Positions 1 to 10,645 are shown, numbered from the stretch's first letter. The stretch: 64,000 bases of DNA from Deroplatys truncata (GCA_030765065.1 CM060989.1:57922001-57986000), one strand, 5' to 3'. Program-made: numbers and translations. The notes: generated by a model from the letters alone, not told the origin.

Positions 1-2010
1 GCCTATCTAGCTATTCCCTCCTTTCCTTACGCAACCAACCTACCCACTCGCGTACTATGCCTGCCTACATACCTGACTGCCTCATTCCCTCCCTCACGCA
101 ACCTATCAGCCACTGTGCCTACCTACCTACTTCTTTCCCTCCGTTACCCAACCACCCGCCACCTAATTCCCTACCTCACCCAATACCTGCCCACCCGTCC
201 TCCCTGCCTGCCTTCCTACCTCCCTCCTTACCCAAGCTACCCCACCCACCCGACCACCTTACCTGTATGTCTACCTCCCACCTCCCTTACCCAACGTACC
301 TACCTGCCCACCCTGCCTGATGCCTACCTACTTACTAACCAAACTCCCCACCCACCCGCCTAACCCATTTCCCTACCTTCTCCCCTGTATACCTTTTCTT
401 ACTCAAACTACCAACCCACCCATCGTGCCTGCCTATCCATGCAAACGCTCATTCTGCCTATTAGTTCTCTCTCTTACTCAACCTGCCCACCCACACTGCC
501 TACCTCACCTGTATATGCTCCTCCCTTACCCAAACGCCCACCCTGCCTGCGTACCTAACTTTCTACCAATCTTCCTACTTTACCCAATCTACCTGCTCAA
601 CCACACGCCCCTCTGCCTTCCTACCTACTTGTTTTCTTTCCTACCCAACCTTCCTACTTAACTCCCTCCCTTATCCTTACCCGACCTACCTAGCCAGCCG
701 CCTCCCTTCCTCCCTGCCAGCCACCCTCTCTCCTCTCAGTCAACCTGCCTATCCACCTGTCTCCTGCCTACCCGTTTTTCTCTCTAACTTACCCAAACTA
801 CTTTCCCAACCTGCCACCCTCATCTTACGCTGTCTACCTAACTCCCTCCCTTACCAGCCTACCTACACACCCGCCCTGTCTACTTACCTCCCTCCCTCCA
901 TTACCAAACCCATCTGCCCATCCTGCCTGCCTCTTTATCCGCCTACCTCGCTTACCCAACCTACACACGCCTGCACTGCCGTCCTACCTACCCAGCCTGC
1001 CTACTTACCTCTCTCCTTTACCATCTACCACCACCTTACCTCACACCCAACCTACCGACCCACCCTGCTCGCCTACCTCCCTCCCTCCCTTAGGCAAACT
1101 ACCCATCCGCCCACCTTACCTGTCTAAGTACCTCCCTCCCACCGTTAACCAATTTACCTACCCACTTGTCCACCCTGGCTGCCTATCTACTTACTCCCTG
1201 CTTACCTTACGCAACTTACCTACCTACCCACTCGCCCTGCTTGCCTACCTACCTCTCTCTCTCTCTCTTATCCAACCTATCTACCAGTCACCCGCCCACT
1301 GTGCCTGTCTACCTACCTACTTCTCTCACTCTGTTACCCACCACCTGCCCACCCTACCTCCCTCCTCATCCAGCCTACCTACCCACCCACCCGCCCTTCT
1401 TACCTACCTAGCTACCTCCTTACCCAAACTATCCCAACCACTTTGCCTGTCTGCCTACCTACCTCCATCTCTCCCAAACTACTCACCCACCCGCCTACAC
1501 TCTTCCCTTCCTACCTACTTCCGTGTATCCCGTTCCTTACCATACTACCTACCCACCTGGCTACCGACACTGCCTACCTATCTACCTACCCACTCGCCCA
1601 CCCTGCCTATCTACCTCCCTCCCATACTCAACCTAACTACCTCTCTTAAACTACCTATCCATCTTGCCTATGTACCTCCCTCTCTTATCCATCCTGTATT
1701 CCTTTCCCAAGTGGTCACCCACACTCAACCTGTCTTATCTACTTCCCTCTTACCTAGTCTAACCGCCCACCCAACCTACCTATCCACCCTCCCACCCTGC
1801 CGATGTACCTCTCTCCCTTATCCATTCTTCCTACCTACCCGCCCACCCTGCCGATGTATCTCTCTCCCTTATTCTACCTGCCCACCCTACTCTCTCTCTC
1901 CCTTCCTTACCTAACCTACCCACCCTGCTCGCCTACCTAAGTACTTCCTTCCCTACCTACACCCCTCCCTTTCTGTCTGCTTGCCTACCTCCCTCCCTAC
2001 CCGTCCACCC
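1..2010. repeat. Degenerate pyrimidine-rich minisatellite
   Basis: About 2 kb in which the plus strand is almost entirely C and T with scattered A and very few G. Recurrent words such as CCTCCCTTACCCAACC, CCTACCTACC and CACCCGCCC return at irregular intervals of about 30 to 75 bases. Open frames across it give Pro/Leu/Tyr/Ser-rich peptides and are compositional, not genes. The minus strand is correspondingly G-rich (GGTAGG and GGGT words). The bias stops abruptly near 2010. Confidence 0.9.
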
Positions 2011-2686
2011 TGCCTGGTTAACCTGCGTTTGTGTAAACGTTTGTTTAGATTAATGAGGTAGACAGAAAAATAAGCTTTTGTAAAAATAATTAGCAGAAAA
2101 GATATAAAAATAAGTGATAGTGGATAGAGAAAGTTATGTGAGTGTACATCGGAGTTATCACTACTGTATGTACATACAAATACCTTCTATAACCTGACGA
2201 GGCAAGTACAGTCCTGCTTCGGAGAGCGTCGCTGGTATGCACACGGAACGGTCTGCCTTCTCCTTTGTACAGTCCAATTGGGAACAATTAGCAAGTTCAG
2301 TGGCATTTGTAATAGATATATTTTCTGAACTTCTTTCGTTTAATTACAAAACGAAGTAACATTCCAAATGACATGTCGAGCTTGCTCGTGAATAGCTATT
2401 TGTTTTACGTTCCATCATTAGCATTGTGAACATTATGCGATGCATTAAACCAGTAAATGAGACTACATAGCATTTCCTAATGTACGTATGTGGTTGTATT
2501 GCGTTATCGCCTTAAAAATTTAAAATCAAATCAACACAATCTCTCTTCAAAATTAATAAATTTAAAGGTAGTCGGTAATCAAGTCGAAAAAGGAATTTGA
2601 GCACTTTTTGTTATACCTGCCAAAATAACTAAAAATTAAATTAAATACAACTTCAATAAGTCGAATATTATATAAATTTAATTCAT
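2011..2686. other. Unassigned AT-rich region with one possible exon
   Basis: No repeat family or clear gene was recognised. On the minus strand a segment near 2208-2267 lies between AG and GT dinucleotides (..GGCAG/ and /GTTATA) and encodes PFRVHTSDALRSRTVLASS without a stop. It could accept the phase-2 junction left by the exon at 5218-5354. The donor is weak, so this is only a suggestion. Confidence 0.25.
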
Positions 2687-3250
2687 TTTAAGGGCGATTT
2701 ATGAAGAACTGAAACATTTCTTTCTTTAATCATTCTGTTCGAAATTCACTCAATGCCCCAATTTTAGCACCAAATTAAGCAGAATGTTCTGGAGTCTCGA
2801 TTGCTTGTCTCTATATGCACAGATTTAATGTTTTATTCGTAATTGCTGGTTTTATTTTCGGCAACTGTTTTTGAGATTTTGTTCTAGTCAGCGTGAAAAT
2901 CTAGTACACATTAAATGAGCGACTCTTCCTTGTAAAGCAATACCCGATTACGAATTCAATTACAGATACTCAAGGGCATACCAGAGAGAATTTGGTGTTC
3001 GGAATCCTCCCCAAAGAAACACAATACTGGGACTGGTTCTTGGAAATTATTCGGTCGTCAAAGAAACTAGCAATTAGTGCCATGGATTCATTTGATGTAT
3101 GGCATGTAGCGCCGTCCTGCTCAAAATATCCTTGACTCAGATCTAAATCATCTAGTTGCTAAGCAAACTCCATGAAAATCCGTCGGCACTCTGTGCAGTG
3201 TTCACATTGTTTTGAAGGGGGGGGGGACATTGGTCCCACTATTCTCTTTG

Positions 3251-4034
3251 CATCATCATCTTTAACTACTGTGGTCCCATTCTATATTGGGCGTGAAAGA
3301 CATCTAAATACGGGACCGGGTCTGCCAACGCAGAGACCACACCCTCGCAAACCCAGGAGTAAACTCGTGGGGCTTTCCATTAGGAGCGGTGCCTATTTTA
3401 TATACCGCCCCCCCCTGCCTGGTCGAAATCGGGCCAGAAAGCTCCAGCACCGACCCTTCCAAGCAGGGACGGAAGTGGATACGTCACTTACGCGCGTCAG
3501 GCCAGCAGGGCGAACCCTAACTGGGGGAGACAGTTTCTAGCTACCGTCTACCAGCTATCCCTCATGGCTGGTGCCGGAGAGTCTCGAGGCGTCTCATAAC
3601 CCCGCCTGGGTGGAATTAACATAGCCAAGCGTACCCAATAACCCATGGGTATCGGGAACCACTGCCCCGCCGAGTCCAACCCAATCCGAACAACTCCCAT
3701 TCGGGAGGGGCTCAGATGTTCGGCCCAGCGTACTTCTGGTAACGTCAGAAGTACCACGAGTGCTAAGGGTCCGCAGCGCCCGCACCACGGCAGCTGAAGG
3801 GGTCGCAACCCCCCCCCCTTACGGGGGGCGTGAAAGACAGGTAATTTTGCTCAGAGGCCTCTATCAGGCTTGAGGTTATTTTACGACACGGGACCACCGG
3901 CTTTACTTCCCTTCCGAAGGAAGCCATGCTAAGGATTTTTACGCCCGAAAAAAAATTCATCACCCTCCGCTGGGTTTGAACCCGCGACCTTGGGAACTAG
4001 AGGCTAGCACGGTACCACTAGTCCACGGAGGACG
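3251..4034 (-). mobile_element. tRNA-derived SINE (family S1), itself interrupted
   Basis: On the minus strand the head reads as a tRNA-like sequence, with TAGTGGTACCGTG in the A-box position and GGTTTGAACCC-type B-box symmetry near 3970. It is followed by the S1 body (CTTCCTTCGGAAGG, GGTCCCGTGTCGTA). It is flanked by a 13 bp target duplication, ACTATTCTCTTTG at 3238-3250 and ACTATTCTTTTTG at 4035-4047 (12 of 13 match). The host is the transposase frame. A second insert occupies 3302-3825. Confidence 0.8.
3302..3825 (-). mobile_element. GC-rich retroelement fragment nested in the SINE
   Basis: A 524 bp GC-rich block interrupts the SINE and is bracketed by the 13 bp direct repeat GGGCGTGAAAGAC (3289-3301 and 3826-3838). 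The repeat belongs to the SINE, so it is a target-site duplication. On the minus strand the text (..MGYWVRLAMLIPPRRGYE..) resembles 3' regions of non-LTR elements I have seen, but this is recollection. A 5'-truncated LINE 3' end is the likeliest reading. There is no poly(A) tail. The minus strand begins with a G run. Confidence 0.55.
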
Positions 4035-4852
4035 ACTATTCTTTTTGGGAATATTGCGCACCAAACTCCGATTTTAACCGGGTGCATAGGTGCTTCATGA
4101 ATAACGTGAATTTTCACTGGCCCAATAGCCTGAGTTATTTGAGTTCACATAGCCGGATAAATGGAACCATGCTTCATCTGTGAACCACGTGATGGACAAT
4201 ATGGCAGGATTTTGCACAATGAACGCCTGAAACCAACGACAATAATTCAGTCGTCTACCCTTATCTGGTTCCTGTAACTGATGGACAATCGTAATCCTAT
4301 ACGGCTTTAGGCCTGCACTTTTCACAGCTCTCTGACACATTGAGTAGCTGTACGCTGTCTCCTGCGACAAACGTCTTAATGATTTTTTGGGACATTGATC
4401 CAGTCGTGCTCTTACGTCAACAACCGTGGGAACCCTAGATGAACGAGTTTTGCCTTTTTCACTCACCAAAGATCCAGTTGTTTCCAATTTGTTTACCAGT
4501 CCCAGTATTGTGTTTCTTTGGGGGAGGATTCCGAACACAAAAATTCTCTGTGATATGTCCTTTGATTAGCTGTAATTGAATTCGTAATCCAGTATTGCTT
4601 TACAAGGAAGAGTCGTTCATTTAATGTGTTCTCCATTTTCACGTTGACTAGAACAAAATCTCAAAAACAGTTGGCGACAATAAAACTAACAACTACGAAC
4701 AAAACATGAACATCTGCGCATCTAGTACAGGCAATCTAAACTGCAGAACATTCTGCTTAATTTGGTGCTAAAATTGGGGCATTGAGTGAATTTCGAACAG
4801 CATAATTAAAGAAATAAATATGTCAGTTCTTCATAAATCATCCTGTATGTGA

Positions 4853-5217
4853 ATCAAATTTACTTGGCCAGGTCTCTTATAAGTGAATGGCATCTATAAC
4901 CTTTCAGCCTGGTGTACACACATTGTAGGATTAATGTTTTGAATATCTTAAACAAGTGTTTGAAATGATATTTTCTACAAGTATTGGGAATTGCTTTTAT
5001 AGCTTATATGGTTACTTTCGATTGAGTTAACCTAGAATAGAAATCCATTCTCCACGTAGTTAAAGTACGCTTAGTGCGTGACTCAAAGGTACGTATGTAC
5101 AAATTAAGCTAAAATTAATCCATTGTTCGAAACCTGTACAGCACCATAACTCAACATTTGAATCGCTTTCAATAATAAATTGCCTAACTCTTGAAGTGAG
5201 AGGCAAGAAGCACTTAC
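4853..5217. other. Unassigned, probably intronic
   Basis: AT-rich sequence with no recognised repeat, lying downstream of the minus-strand exon at 5218-5354. Its first minus-strand bases form that exon's splice donor. Confidence 0.4.
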
Positions 5218-5354
5218 TCTGATTCTTTGAGTTCTTGTTCACTGTTGTAGAGGTTAGTTCTTCGACTTGGTTGCAAAATGTTCTCCTTAACTCCCAAACA
5301 TTTTGCCATTGCTCCTGCTGGTGAAGGGAAATACAGTTTAGGTTGGATTGCGTT
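5218..5354 (-). CDS. Internal exon of an unidentified minus-strand gene
   Basis: The minus strand shows an acceptor ..AACTCACAG/AACGC at 5355 and a strong donor ..TCAGA/GTAAGTG at 5217. The exon is 137 bp, starts in phase 0 and ends in phase 2. It encodes NAIQPKLYFPSPAGAMAKC, then LGVKENILQPSRR and TNLYNSEQELKES, without a stop. The phase-0 start fits the phase-0 end of the exon at 8157-8314, so the two probably belong to one transcript. No domain was recognised. The AMAKCLGVKENI stretch is helical and ordinary in composition. Confidence 0.5.
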
Positions 5355-5436
5355 CTGTGAGTTCATTGGTGTCCATAGAGACCCGTGAACATAGAGAAAT
5401 GTGCATATAGAAAATATTAAAATAAATACATTAAGG

Positions 5437-6118
5437 TAAAAAATCTTATGTGATACATTCACAAGACTTTTACCACTTCTATCGTTTGTTAGTGGGCATA
5501 GAAACTATTCTTACTAAAGCTTATTCTTCTGTCTACTACATTTTAATCCAAATCAGCCTTTGCAGAAATAACTGCAATACACAGTTCCTTATAGATGCAA
5601 AGGGAACAGCGACAGTCAAATGTTTTAAAAACTGGACCATACCGTTTCCATGCAATCGCGAGAAACAACTGAATGTTAACAGGACTTCAAAGAGAATGAA
5701 CAAATCGAATCTTTAATAACAAATATCTCAGAAACGGCTTATGCCACAAACGTTATTTGGAATAAATTGTTTATTTTAAAGAGATCTGCATTTTTTTTGT
5801 GTAGTACGTTTTCGTCTATAGCTTAAGGATTACCAGTTATACAAGATTATACAAAATTTCTTCCAATTGAAGTGGACTTCACAGGCTATTCCCTAACATT
5901 CAAGATATACACTTGTTTATAATTTAATTATCTTTAATATATAATATTTTAATGAAAATCGTTAGAAAGATTCTTTACAAAATCAAAACTGTCGAAAAAT
6001 CTTCCATGTAAAGGGTAGTCTAGGGTGGGGGGATTTTCTTGAAGATCTTAAGTGTAGCTCTCTGGAAGTTACTAAACCAGAACACCAAGTTTGGTATTTG
6101 TCTGAATTTTCGTTTTTT
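5437..6118 (+). mobile_element. FA repeat, old diverged copy
   Basis: It starts with AAAAAATCTTATGTGATACA, a variant of the FA left end, and follows the FA order: the AGATGCAAAGGG segment, a TTACCAGTTATACAAG segment, then the GTAAAGGGTAGTCTAGGGTG segment. The right terminus is lost. It is more diverged than copies further right and faces the copy at 6495-7852 in inverted orientation. Confidence 0.7.
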
Positions 6119-6494
6119 ATTGATGACTGGCATTTAGAAAGTTATGAAAAACAAAACTGCAAATTAACCATTCATTTTGAAATGCATAGGTAATTATTAT
6201 TATTTTTATGGACCAAGTAGCTTCAACGGTCATTTTAGCCACGTGCCGCCACTGTTTTAGTTCAAACAGTACAAATTGTATAAAAACCAAAGTCCGGCAG
6301 CTTCGTGCGCTTTCTTTCTTTGCAAATAGATGCAAGGTTTTTTCGTGAATTTTTGCTTAGAACAGCTTACATTGTGGTATAAATGACCCATTTTCTCAAA
6401 CTATCGAAGATAGCTAAATTAAATTTAAGGATAATAACAACTTCTAAGTAATTGTTATTGAACTACTTTGGTACTAATAACATGATTAGCTATT
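6119..6494. other. Unassigned spacer between inverted FA copies
   Basis: AT-rich sequence separating two oppositely oriented old FA copies. No exon, RNA or repeat was recognised. A 72-codon minus-strand frame here shows no family resemblance. Confidence 0.35.
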
Positions 6495-7852
6495 TTTAAT
6501 TTGTCTGCTACATATAATAAGGGAAGTATTGCATTCCACACAAAAATTCGATACCCAGATTTCATGCATATTTTGAGGCGCCCTGAATCCAAATAAAGTA
6601 TTTTTGGAAACATGTACATGTGCGTGTCTTGAAAATCATAACTCAAAAAACGAAAAGTCGGATAAGCATCAAACTTGGTATTTGTGTATCTTTCAAGGAT
6701 GCGACACAAAAGGTTTAAAGAAAATCCCAACCCAACTATCCTTTACACGTAACATTTTTCAAAAATTTTGATTTTCTAAAAAATGCCTCTAACAATTTTG
6801 ATTAAAGTACCATATATGAAAGATATTTACATGACATAAAATGTATGTCTTAATTTTTCTGGAAATTGCCTAGGAAGTCCTCTTTATTTGAATGTTGTAT
6901 AATCTTGTATAACTGGTCAACGTTAAGCGATTCTGAGATATATTTCATCGATTTTCAGTTGTTTCTCACGATTGCATGAAAACCGTATGGAATTTTAAGT
7001 CCAGCATATAGCGTCCAGTTCTTAAACATTTGACTATCACTGTTCCCTTTGTATTTTGAAGCAGTATGTTTTGAGTAGTTAAATAAAATTATAATCATAG
7101 GGAGAATAAATATCAATAACAGTAAGGATAGTGTTAAATAAAACTGGAAAGTGAATGTTACTGTAAGTGGGAATAAGGGTTGAGAGAGACAGTGGCATCG
7201 GCGGCCGGAAACGGGTGGTTTTTCCCTCTATTGTTAAGTGCCCGTTAGGTTGCTGGAAAGCAGAGGAGTAGAAAAGGGTCAATGTTCGCCAAAAGACAGA
7301 TAGCCTTAGGCCTCCAATGAAAGAAGCTAGAAATCAGGCGATAGTGGAATGGCGAGATATAGAACGTTTGAAATAGAGAAACAGGAGATTTTAGAATACA
7401 CACTTGGCTGTGGTAGTTCCTTGGAGATGGTTGTTAAAACATGTGTCGGCGGATAGGTGCGATGATATGAAACGTAACAATAAGGAAAGGCGCGCGTGTG
7501 TGTCGAAGAAATAACAGGAATCAAATGTTAAAACGGTGACGGTAAATAAACGAGCAGAAAAACAAATAGTCGTATTCACCACTAACCCAAGATCCATGCA
7601 AAGAATCCTGAGCTAGTACCGAACCCGGGACCATTCCTACAAATCCAGTACCGCAGAACCGACATACCAACGCAAAATGCCGCACTAACGTGGGGCCTAC
7701 AAACAACAAGAAGACATACTACCGCAATTTATAGCGAAATGTTTAATGTAACTATTTTTGCAAAGGTTTATTTGTATTAGTAAGAATAGTTTGCTTACAC
7801 ACTAATAAAGTTAGAGGGTATAGAAAGTCATGTGAATGTATCACATCAGACG
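6495..7852 (-). mobile_element. FA repeat, old copy split by a 0.7 kb insert
   Basis: It begins TTTGTCTGCTACATATAATA, the FA right end reversed. It runs through the standard order to about 7065 (..CATTTGACTATCAC..) and resumes at 7750 with the tail, ending TATCACATCAGACG near 7852. The interruption is listed separately. Together with the copy at 5437-6118 this makes a loose inverted pair. Confidence 0.65.
7066..7749. other. Insert of unknown type inside an FA copy
   Basis: About 680 bp of sequence unlike FA separates the head and tail of one FA copy. It has higher GC, with several minus-strand frames of 60 to 70 codons that I do not recognise. Near 7615-7635 the minus strand contains CCCGGGTTCGGTAC, similar to a tRNA B-box, so a tRNA-derived element is possible. 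No clear terminal repeats or target duplication were found by eye. Confidence 0.35.
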
Positions 7853-8156
7853 TTTTTAAAAAGTAATGCTGATAAGTTTTAGATGGTATAATTAAGGAAA
7901 TAACCCTTTCTTCCTTAATAAAAGCAGATAAGTGCTGTGAAAGGCATGCATATGCATCCTGTAAAAATTTCAATGTGGTATCTTAAAAAACCTAGTTTAT
8001 GAGATAATGGCATAATAAACTAACAGTAATTATCCTCCCTATATTACATTATTTTGAAGATTGTTATTTTCTATATATTTTTCTATATATATATATATAT
8101 GATGAAAGTAATATAGTTCGATCTAATATACAGAAAGCTAAAGCGCATATAAATAC
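7853..8156. other. Probable intron with a short TA repeat
   Basis: AT-rich sequence downstream of the coiled-coil exon, with a TATATA run near 8080-8101. Nothing else was recognised. Confidence 0.4.
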
Positions 8157-8314
8157 CAATATTGCTTTCTCAGAGTCCAGTTCTGTTTGTCTCTCATTGC
8201 AGATATCTTCCAATATTCTACTTTTTTGTTCTGCAAATTGCAGCTCAATTTGCAGTTTATTATATTCTTCTAATAGCTTCTGCTTCTCAGCTCTGAGTTC
8301 CATTAATGCTCCAC
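8157..8314 (-). CDS. Exon encoding a coiled-coil segment
   Basis: On the minus strand an acceptor with a pyrimidine tract (TCTCTTCCAG/GTGGAG) at 8315 and a donor (ATATTG/GTATTT) at 8156 bound 158 bp with no stop. It encodes GALMELRAEKQKLLEEYNKL, then QIELQFAEQKSRILEDIC and NERQTELDSEKAIL. Heptad spacing of L/I and many E/K/Q residues give a clear coiled coil over about 45 residues. The exon enters in phase 1 and leaves in phase 0, so it is internal. The protein family was not identified. It pairs in phase with the exon at 5218-5354. Confidence 0.6.
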
Positions 8315-8579
8315 CTGGAAGAGATTTTGGTTTTTACTGCGGACTGCAATTAAACTAAATGTGGTTTTTAAATATTTTATAAAAATTAATAGTTTTAAGA
8401 CAGCCACTGCTTATGTATACACAAAAATACTTATGTGTACTGTTAAATCTTTTATTTGAGTTTTAATATTTACTAGCAGAAATGCCTAGCATTGGCTAAG
8501 GCTTTGCCTGTTTGGATAAAACATAAATTTTCCAAATATTTATCTACACTTAAATTAATTTAAAAATAGCAATATTTCA

Positions 8580-9760
8580 GGCATTCAGTTCTTTTAATTG
8601 ATCACCTCAGCTAAAAGTGGCGAATTTGCAATTTGTACCGAAAATCTCCAAAATGCCCGTGTCGAACATTTTTCAAACTACCCCCTATTAGGGGTGCTTT
8701 GTTTTGTTGTTTCCTTTGCATTACTACTAAAATAATGAATAGAGCGACATTTATCTTTGAGAAAACAGGCCCATCCGTGCTGAATATCATCTAAAATGCC
8801 CCTGCCAAACATTTTCCAATCCTTCTCCTGTTGGGGTGGCTTTAGGTATAACACACCAAAAACACTGAAGAGAACATTATTTATATTTTTATTTCACGAA
8901 AGTATTGAAAAAAAACACTCGTTTGTGCTGAAAAACCTCAAAACTGCTTCCATTTACTCTTCACCGACACGGGTCGCCGAGGTCGTTAAAGGTCGTCTTC
9001 AGTGATGTAGTGGTTACCATGCTAGCCTCTAGTTCCCGAAGTCACGGGTTCAAACCCGGCGGAGGGCGATGGATTTTTTCGCGTAAAAATCCTTAACATT
9101 GCTTCCTTCGGAAGGGAAGTAAAGCCGGTGGTCCCGTGTCGTAGATTTACGGCACGTAAAAGAACCTCAAGCTTGATAAAGAGGCCTCTGAGCAAAATTA
9201 CCGGTCTTTCACGCCCAATATAGAATGGGACGCTAAGGACCACAGCAGTCAAAGAGCGTCCATAAATAAAACTCAATTTAATTTAATTTGAGGTCCTTAA
9301 GGGTGAATTCGTGGACGGGAGGTCTGTGTTTCAAATCCGGCCAGGACCCCAAATGAGATTTTTCTCAGTCATAACTGCAATTCCCGGGGTCTGAAACGTT
9401 TCCTTTCCAATTATCATTTCGTTGCATGTATCATCATTGTCCACTGCCTGTGATGTCGTATGCAGTAAGAACGAGCATTAAACACAATTATTAAAACCCT
9501 CTCCCGTTTGGGGTGGTTTTTAATTCTTGTCCTAAAGAATATTTGTGCAAATTTCCCATTAGGGTTGATTTTTGTTTCATTAACGCCCCTAAAAGAATGA
9601 AGCAACATTTATATTTTTATTTAGCAAAGCATTGAAAAAATAAGCTCGTTCGTGCTAAGAATCCTCAAAATTGTCTGCCGCTGACATTTTCCACCCCTTC
9701 TTCCTTGGTACTACCCCACAATACCTTTACTCTGGTTCTAAAGAATACGGAGAGGAAGGA
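8580..9760 (+). repeat. Tandem array of about 145 bp units
   Basis: Units share an ordered set of words: ACATTTTCCAA-CCCCT, TTGGGGTGG-TTT, an AACATTTATATTTTTATTT block, ATTGAAAAAA, TCGTTCGTGCTGA and CCTCAAAATTGCC. Units begin near 8672, 8811, 9480 (partial), 9551 and 9690. The array is broken by the SINE at 8991-9290 and by about 190 bp of other sequence after it. Divergence between units is considerable. No coding potential was seen. Confidence 0.6.
8991..9290 (+). mobile_element. SINE S1, near-complete copy
   Basis: This is the best S1 copy. The tRNA-like head has GTAGTGGTTACCATG (A-box region) and CGGGTTCAAACCCGG (B-box with flanking T-arm symmetry). It is followed by the body TTCCTTCGGAAGGGAAGT, GTCGTAGATTTACGGCACGT and GGTCTTTCACGCCCAATAT. 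The tail is AT-rich (CAATTTAATTTAATTTG). It interrupts the 145 bp tandem array. The family would be transcribed by RNA polymerase III from the internal boxes and moved by a LINE in trans. Confidence 0.8.
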
Positions 9761-10330
9761 GAGTGATAGAAGAATGGAAAGGGAAAGGAGAAAAAGCGAG
9801 AGGGAGAGAAGGGTAAAAATGAAGGAGTAGCAAAATTCAAGAAAAACTTTTTGGTCATTTCAGAGTACTGCGTTGCCATTAAGTTTGACATTTTCCAAAG
9901 GAAGTCACCAACTGGTACTGCTAGCTGTGAACCGCCTCCTGATGCCTAAACTTTGTTTCAGCGTCGTTATAACAGCTTATTGGTGTGCTGTAGGTCGTCA
10001 AGATGGACACGATGTAGCGTATAAATGAGTAGGAAGTTTGAACCCATGTTAACAATCGCTGTCAGGTTGAAAGATTGATGGGAAGTTACCCGCAGTGTCC
10101 GACGTGTAACTACCATCCCATGGTTCTTTGTCAACACAGGAAAGCGGATATGAAAAGCGACAACAGCACTAATGGAGGCAAGACTTAATCATCTTCTGAT
10201 ACAGTCTCGACAATCAAAACATCTTACAATAGACAACCTACCACTGAGTAAAGTTCTGAAGTGGCATAAGTACAAGACTTACATTTTCTCATAAGAGACT
10301 AGTGTAACGAAAACCATATTAGCTCTGCAT
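9761..10330. other. Purine-rich patch and unassigned sequence
   Basis: 9770-9830 is strongly purine-biased (GAGAGGAAGGAGAG, GGGAAAGGAGAAAAAG). From 9850 to 10330 there is mixed-composition sequence with no recognised gene or repeat, ending at the inverted-repeat end of a DDE element. Confidence 0.4.
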
Positions 10331-10497
10331 ATACAGGGAGAACCAAAAGACTACGAACCGGCTGCGCGATGCTTTTCCTGTCCGCGTACTCTGAGCTCGT
10401 TGCCGCCTGCCGCTATCATAGAAAGGCGCGGATGAAACCATACAACATTTTTAAAACTACTTTTAAAGGCTTTACTTACCAACTTTATGAGACTTGA
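10331..10497 (+). mobile_element. Family B DDE element, lone terminal repeat
   Basis: ACAGGGAGAACCAAAAGACT opens a stretch matching the left terminal repeat of the element at 16786-17590, through CATAGAAAGGCGCGGATG to ACCAACTTTATGAG. It stops there, directly against a 3' S1 fragment. The remainder of the element is missing. Confidence 0.75.
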
Positions 10498-10645
10498 GGT
10501 CTACATGTCGTAGATTTACGGCATGTAAAGGAACCTCAATCCTGATAAATGGGCCTCTAAGCAACATTTCCGGTCTTTCACGCGCAATATACCTATAGAA
10601 CAGGACGTTAAGAACCGCAGTAGTTAAAGAGCGTCCATAAAAATA
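10498..10645 (+). mobile_element. SINE S1, 3' fragment
   Basis: It matches the S1 body from GTCGTAGATTTACGGCATGT through GGTCTTTCACGCGCAATAT to AAAGAGCGTCCATAA. The tRNA-like head is absent. It abuts the truncated family B end, so it is either a 5'-truncated insertion or a deletion junction. Confidence 0.7.

Larger units (their letters stand above)
3060..4626 (-). pseudogene. DDE transposase pseudogene
   Basis: The product resembles Tc1/mariner/IS630-type transposases common in insect genomes. The frame starts near 4626 with MENTLNERLFL, shifts once near 4550 and continues through an N-terminal helix-turn-helix region (..KSLRRLSQET..). It reaches the first catalytic motif WFTDEAWFHLSGYVN near 4155-4180. 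A SINE then interrupts it. The frame resumes with the second motif FEQDGATCHT near 3130 and DDRIISK near 3045. The third acidic motif and C-terminus are gone, so it cannot encode an active enzyme. Confidence 0.75.
2687..4852 (-). mobile_element. Tc1/mariner-like DDE element, mirror-ended and nested
   Basis: The right end (around 4830-4852) reads inward as TACAGGATGATTTATGAAG. The left end at 2687 reads nearly the same. The inverted match runs about 350 bp per side (2687-3036 against 4498-4852), past the TIR and into the start of the transposase frame. Between the arms lies the rest of a transposase on the minus strand, split by a SINE at 3251-4034. Both ends therefore appear to derive from the 5' end of the ancestor, and the true 3' end is missing. 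Confidence 0.75.

Noticed and set aside
57-1914. Pro/Leu/Tyr-rich open frames in the first 2 kb
   Set aside because: They follow from the C/T-rich minisatellite, occur in overlapping frames and have no domain.
1-2010. Insect telomere repeat array
   Set aside because: The TTAGG/CCTAA unit is not tandemly regular here. Only scattered CCTAACC-like words occur.
3172-3540. 122-codon plus-strand gene
   Set aside because: It spans transposase remnant, SINE and LINE-like insert borders, so it is a composite accident.
9003-9062. Functional tRNA gene
   Set aside because: A- and B-box are present but the acceptor stem does not pair and SINE body follows. It is an S1 head.
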